From contig JAIRKX010000047.1 of NCBI GenBank assembly GCA_031259805.1, positions 1 through 5,721 on the forward strand: a stretch of 5,721 nucleotides of DNA, given 5' to 3'. Both the position numbers and the translations under genes were made by a program. Source of the DNA: Prevotellaceae bacterium. Lineage in GTDB: Bacteria; Bacteroidota; Bacteroidia; Bacteroidales; UBA932. This document shows, piece after piece, positions 5,638 through 5,721 of the stretch; position 1 is the stretch's first letter, and each line of letters starts with the position of its first letter. The notes under the pieces were generated by a model, which searched no databases, was not told the DNA's origin, and saw only the letters and a list, made by a program, of their open reading frames with translations.

Positions 5638-5721
5638 CGTCATTGCGAGCGGCGAGGAACGAGCCGTGAAGCAATCCAGTGGATTTCCGGATTGCTTCAC
5701 TCGTCGCCCGGTTTCATGTAT
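5638..5721. repeat. Second inverted pair of the dispersed repeat, running off the window
   Basis: The left arm (5638-5679) begins CGTCATTGCGAGCGGCGAGG and ends GTGAAGCAATCCAG. The right arm starts at 5689 with GGATTGCTTCAC, giving a perfect 12-bp inverted match (5666-5677 with 5689-5700) around an 11-nt spacer. The right arm then continues CTCGTCGCCC..., complementary to the variable interior of other family members, and decays or is cut by the window end. No gene lies in 5171-5721. Confidence 0.75.

Noticed and set aside
5235..5669. Long plus-strand open frame with Lys/His-rich 14-residue repeats
   Set aside because: It is produced by the 42-bp tandem repeat and the dispersed repeats, whose periods or lack of stops leave frames open on both strands. 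It has no promoter, no recognisable domain and crosses known repeat families.

Overview
The window looks like a chromosomal piece of a Bacteroidota genome, most likely order Bacteroidales. The evidence is a PorT-like outer-membrane beta-barrel protein, two adjacent DUF4199 membrane proteins, the absence of clear Shine-Dalgarno sequences before starts, and a TAnnTTTG-type -7 promoter box. All six convincing genes lie on the minus strand, so transcription runs from right to left.

Right end (about 5171-5721): no gene. This stretch holds three tandem copies of a 42-bp unit with a palindromic core, two identical 22-bp direct repeats that bracket them, and a cluster of dispersed repeats of the 'CATTGCGAGGAGCG...CGAAGCAATCC' type arranged as inverted pairs. 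The repeats reach the window edge. A candidate promoter for the leftward operon sits at 5207-5214.

Centre (2584-5170): a tightly packed four-gene unit. Two paralogous four-helix DUF4199 membrane proteins overlap by 4 nt (ATGA). After 19 nt comes a membrane-anchored family 2 glycosyltransferase of the polyprenyl-phosphate (GtrB/ArnC/Dpm1-like) type, whose end overlaps the start of a Maf nucleotide pyrophosphatase gene. The first three could form a functional module in which the enzyme loads a sugar on a lipid carrier and the small membrane proteins assist or flip it. That is inference, by analogy with ArnC/ArnE/ArnF and GtrB/GtrA. Maf is a house-cleaning NTP pyrophosphatase and is probably only co-expressed.

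Left (174-2496): a secreted two-domain metallo-beta-lactamase-fold protein and a PorT-like outer-membrane beta-barrel protein, separated by a small hairpin-bearing intergenic element. The lactamase-fold protein has Glu in place of the canonical Asp of HxHxDH and an additional C-terminal domain of about 180 residues. The leftmost 173 bases are AT-rich, with short tandem repeats and one small GC hairpin, and no gene was recognised there.

No complete novel system is obvious. The most interesting items are the altered-motif, two-domain metallo-hydrolase, the paired DUF4199/glycosyltransferase module, and the nested repeat structure at the right end.
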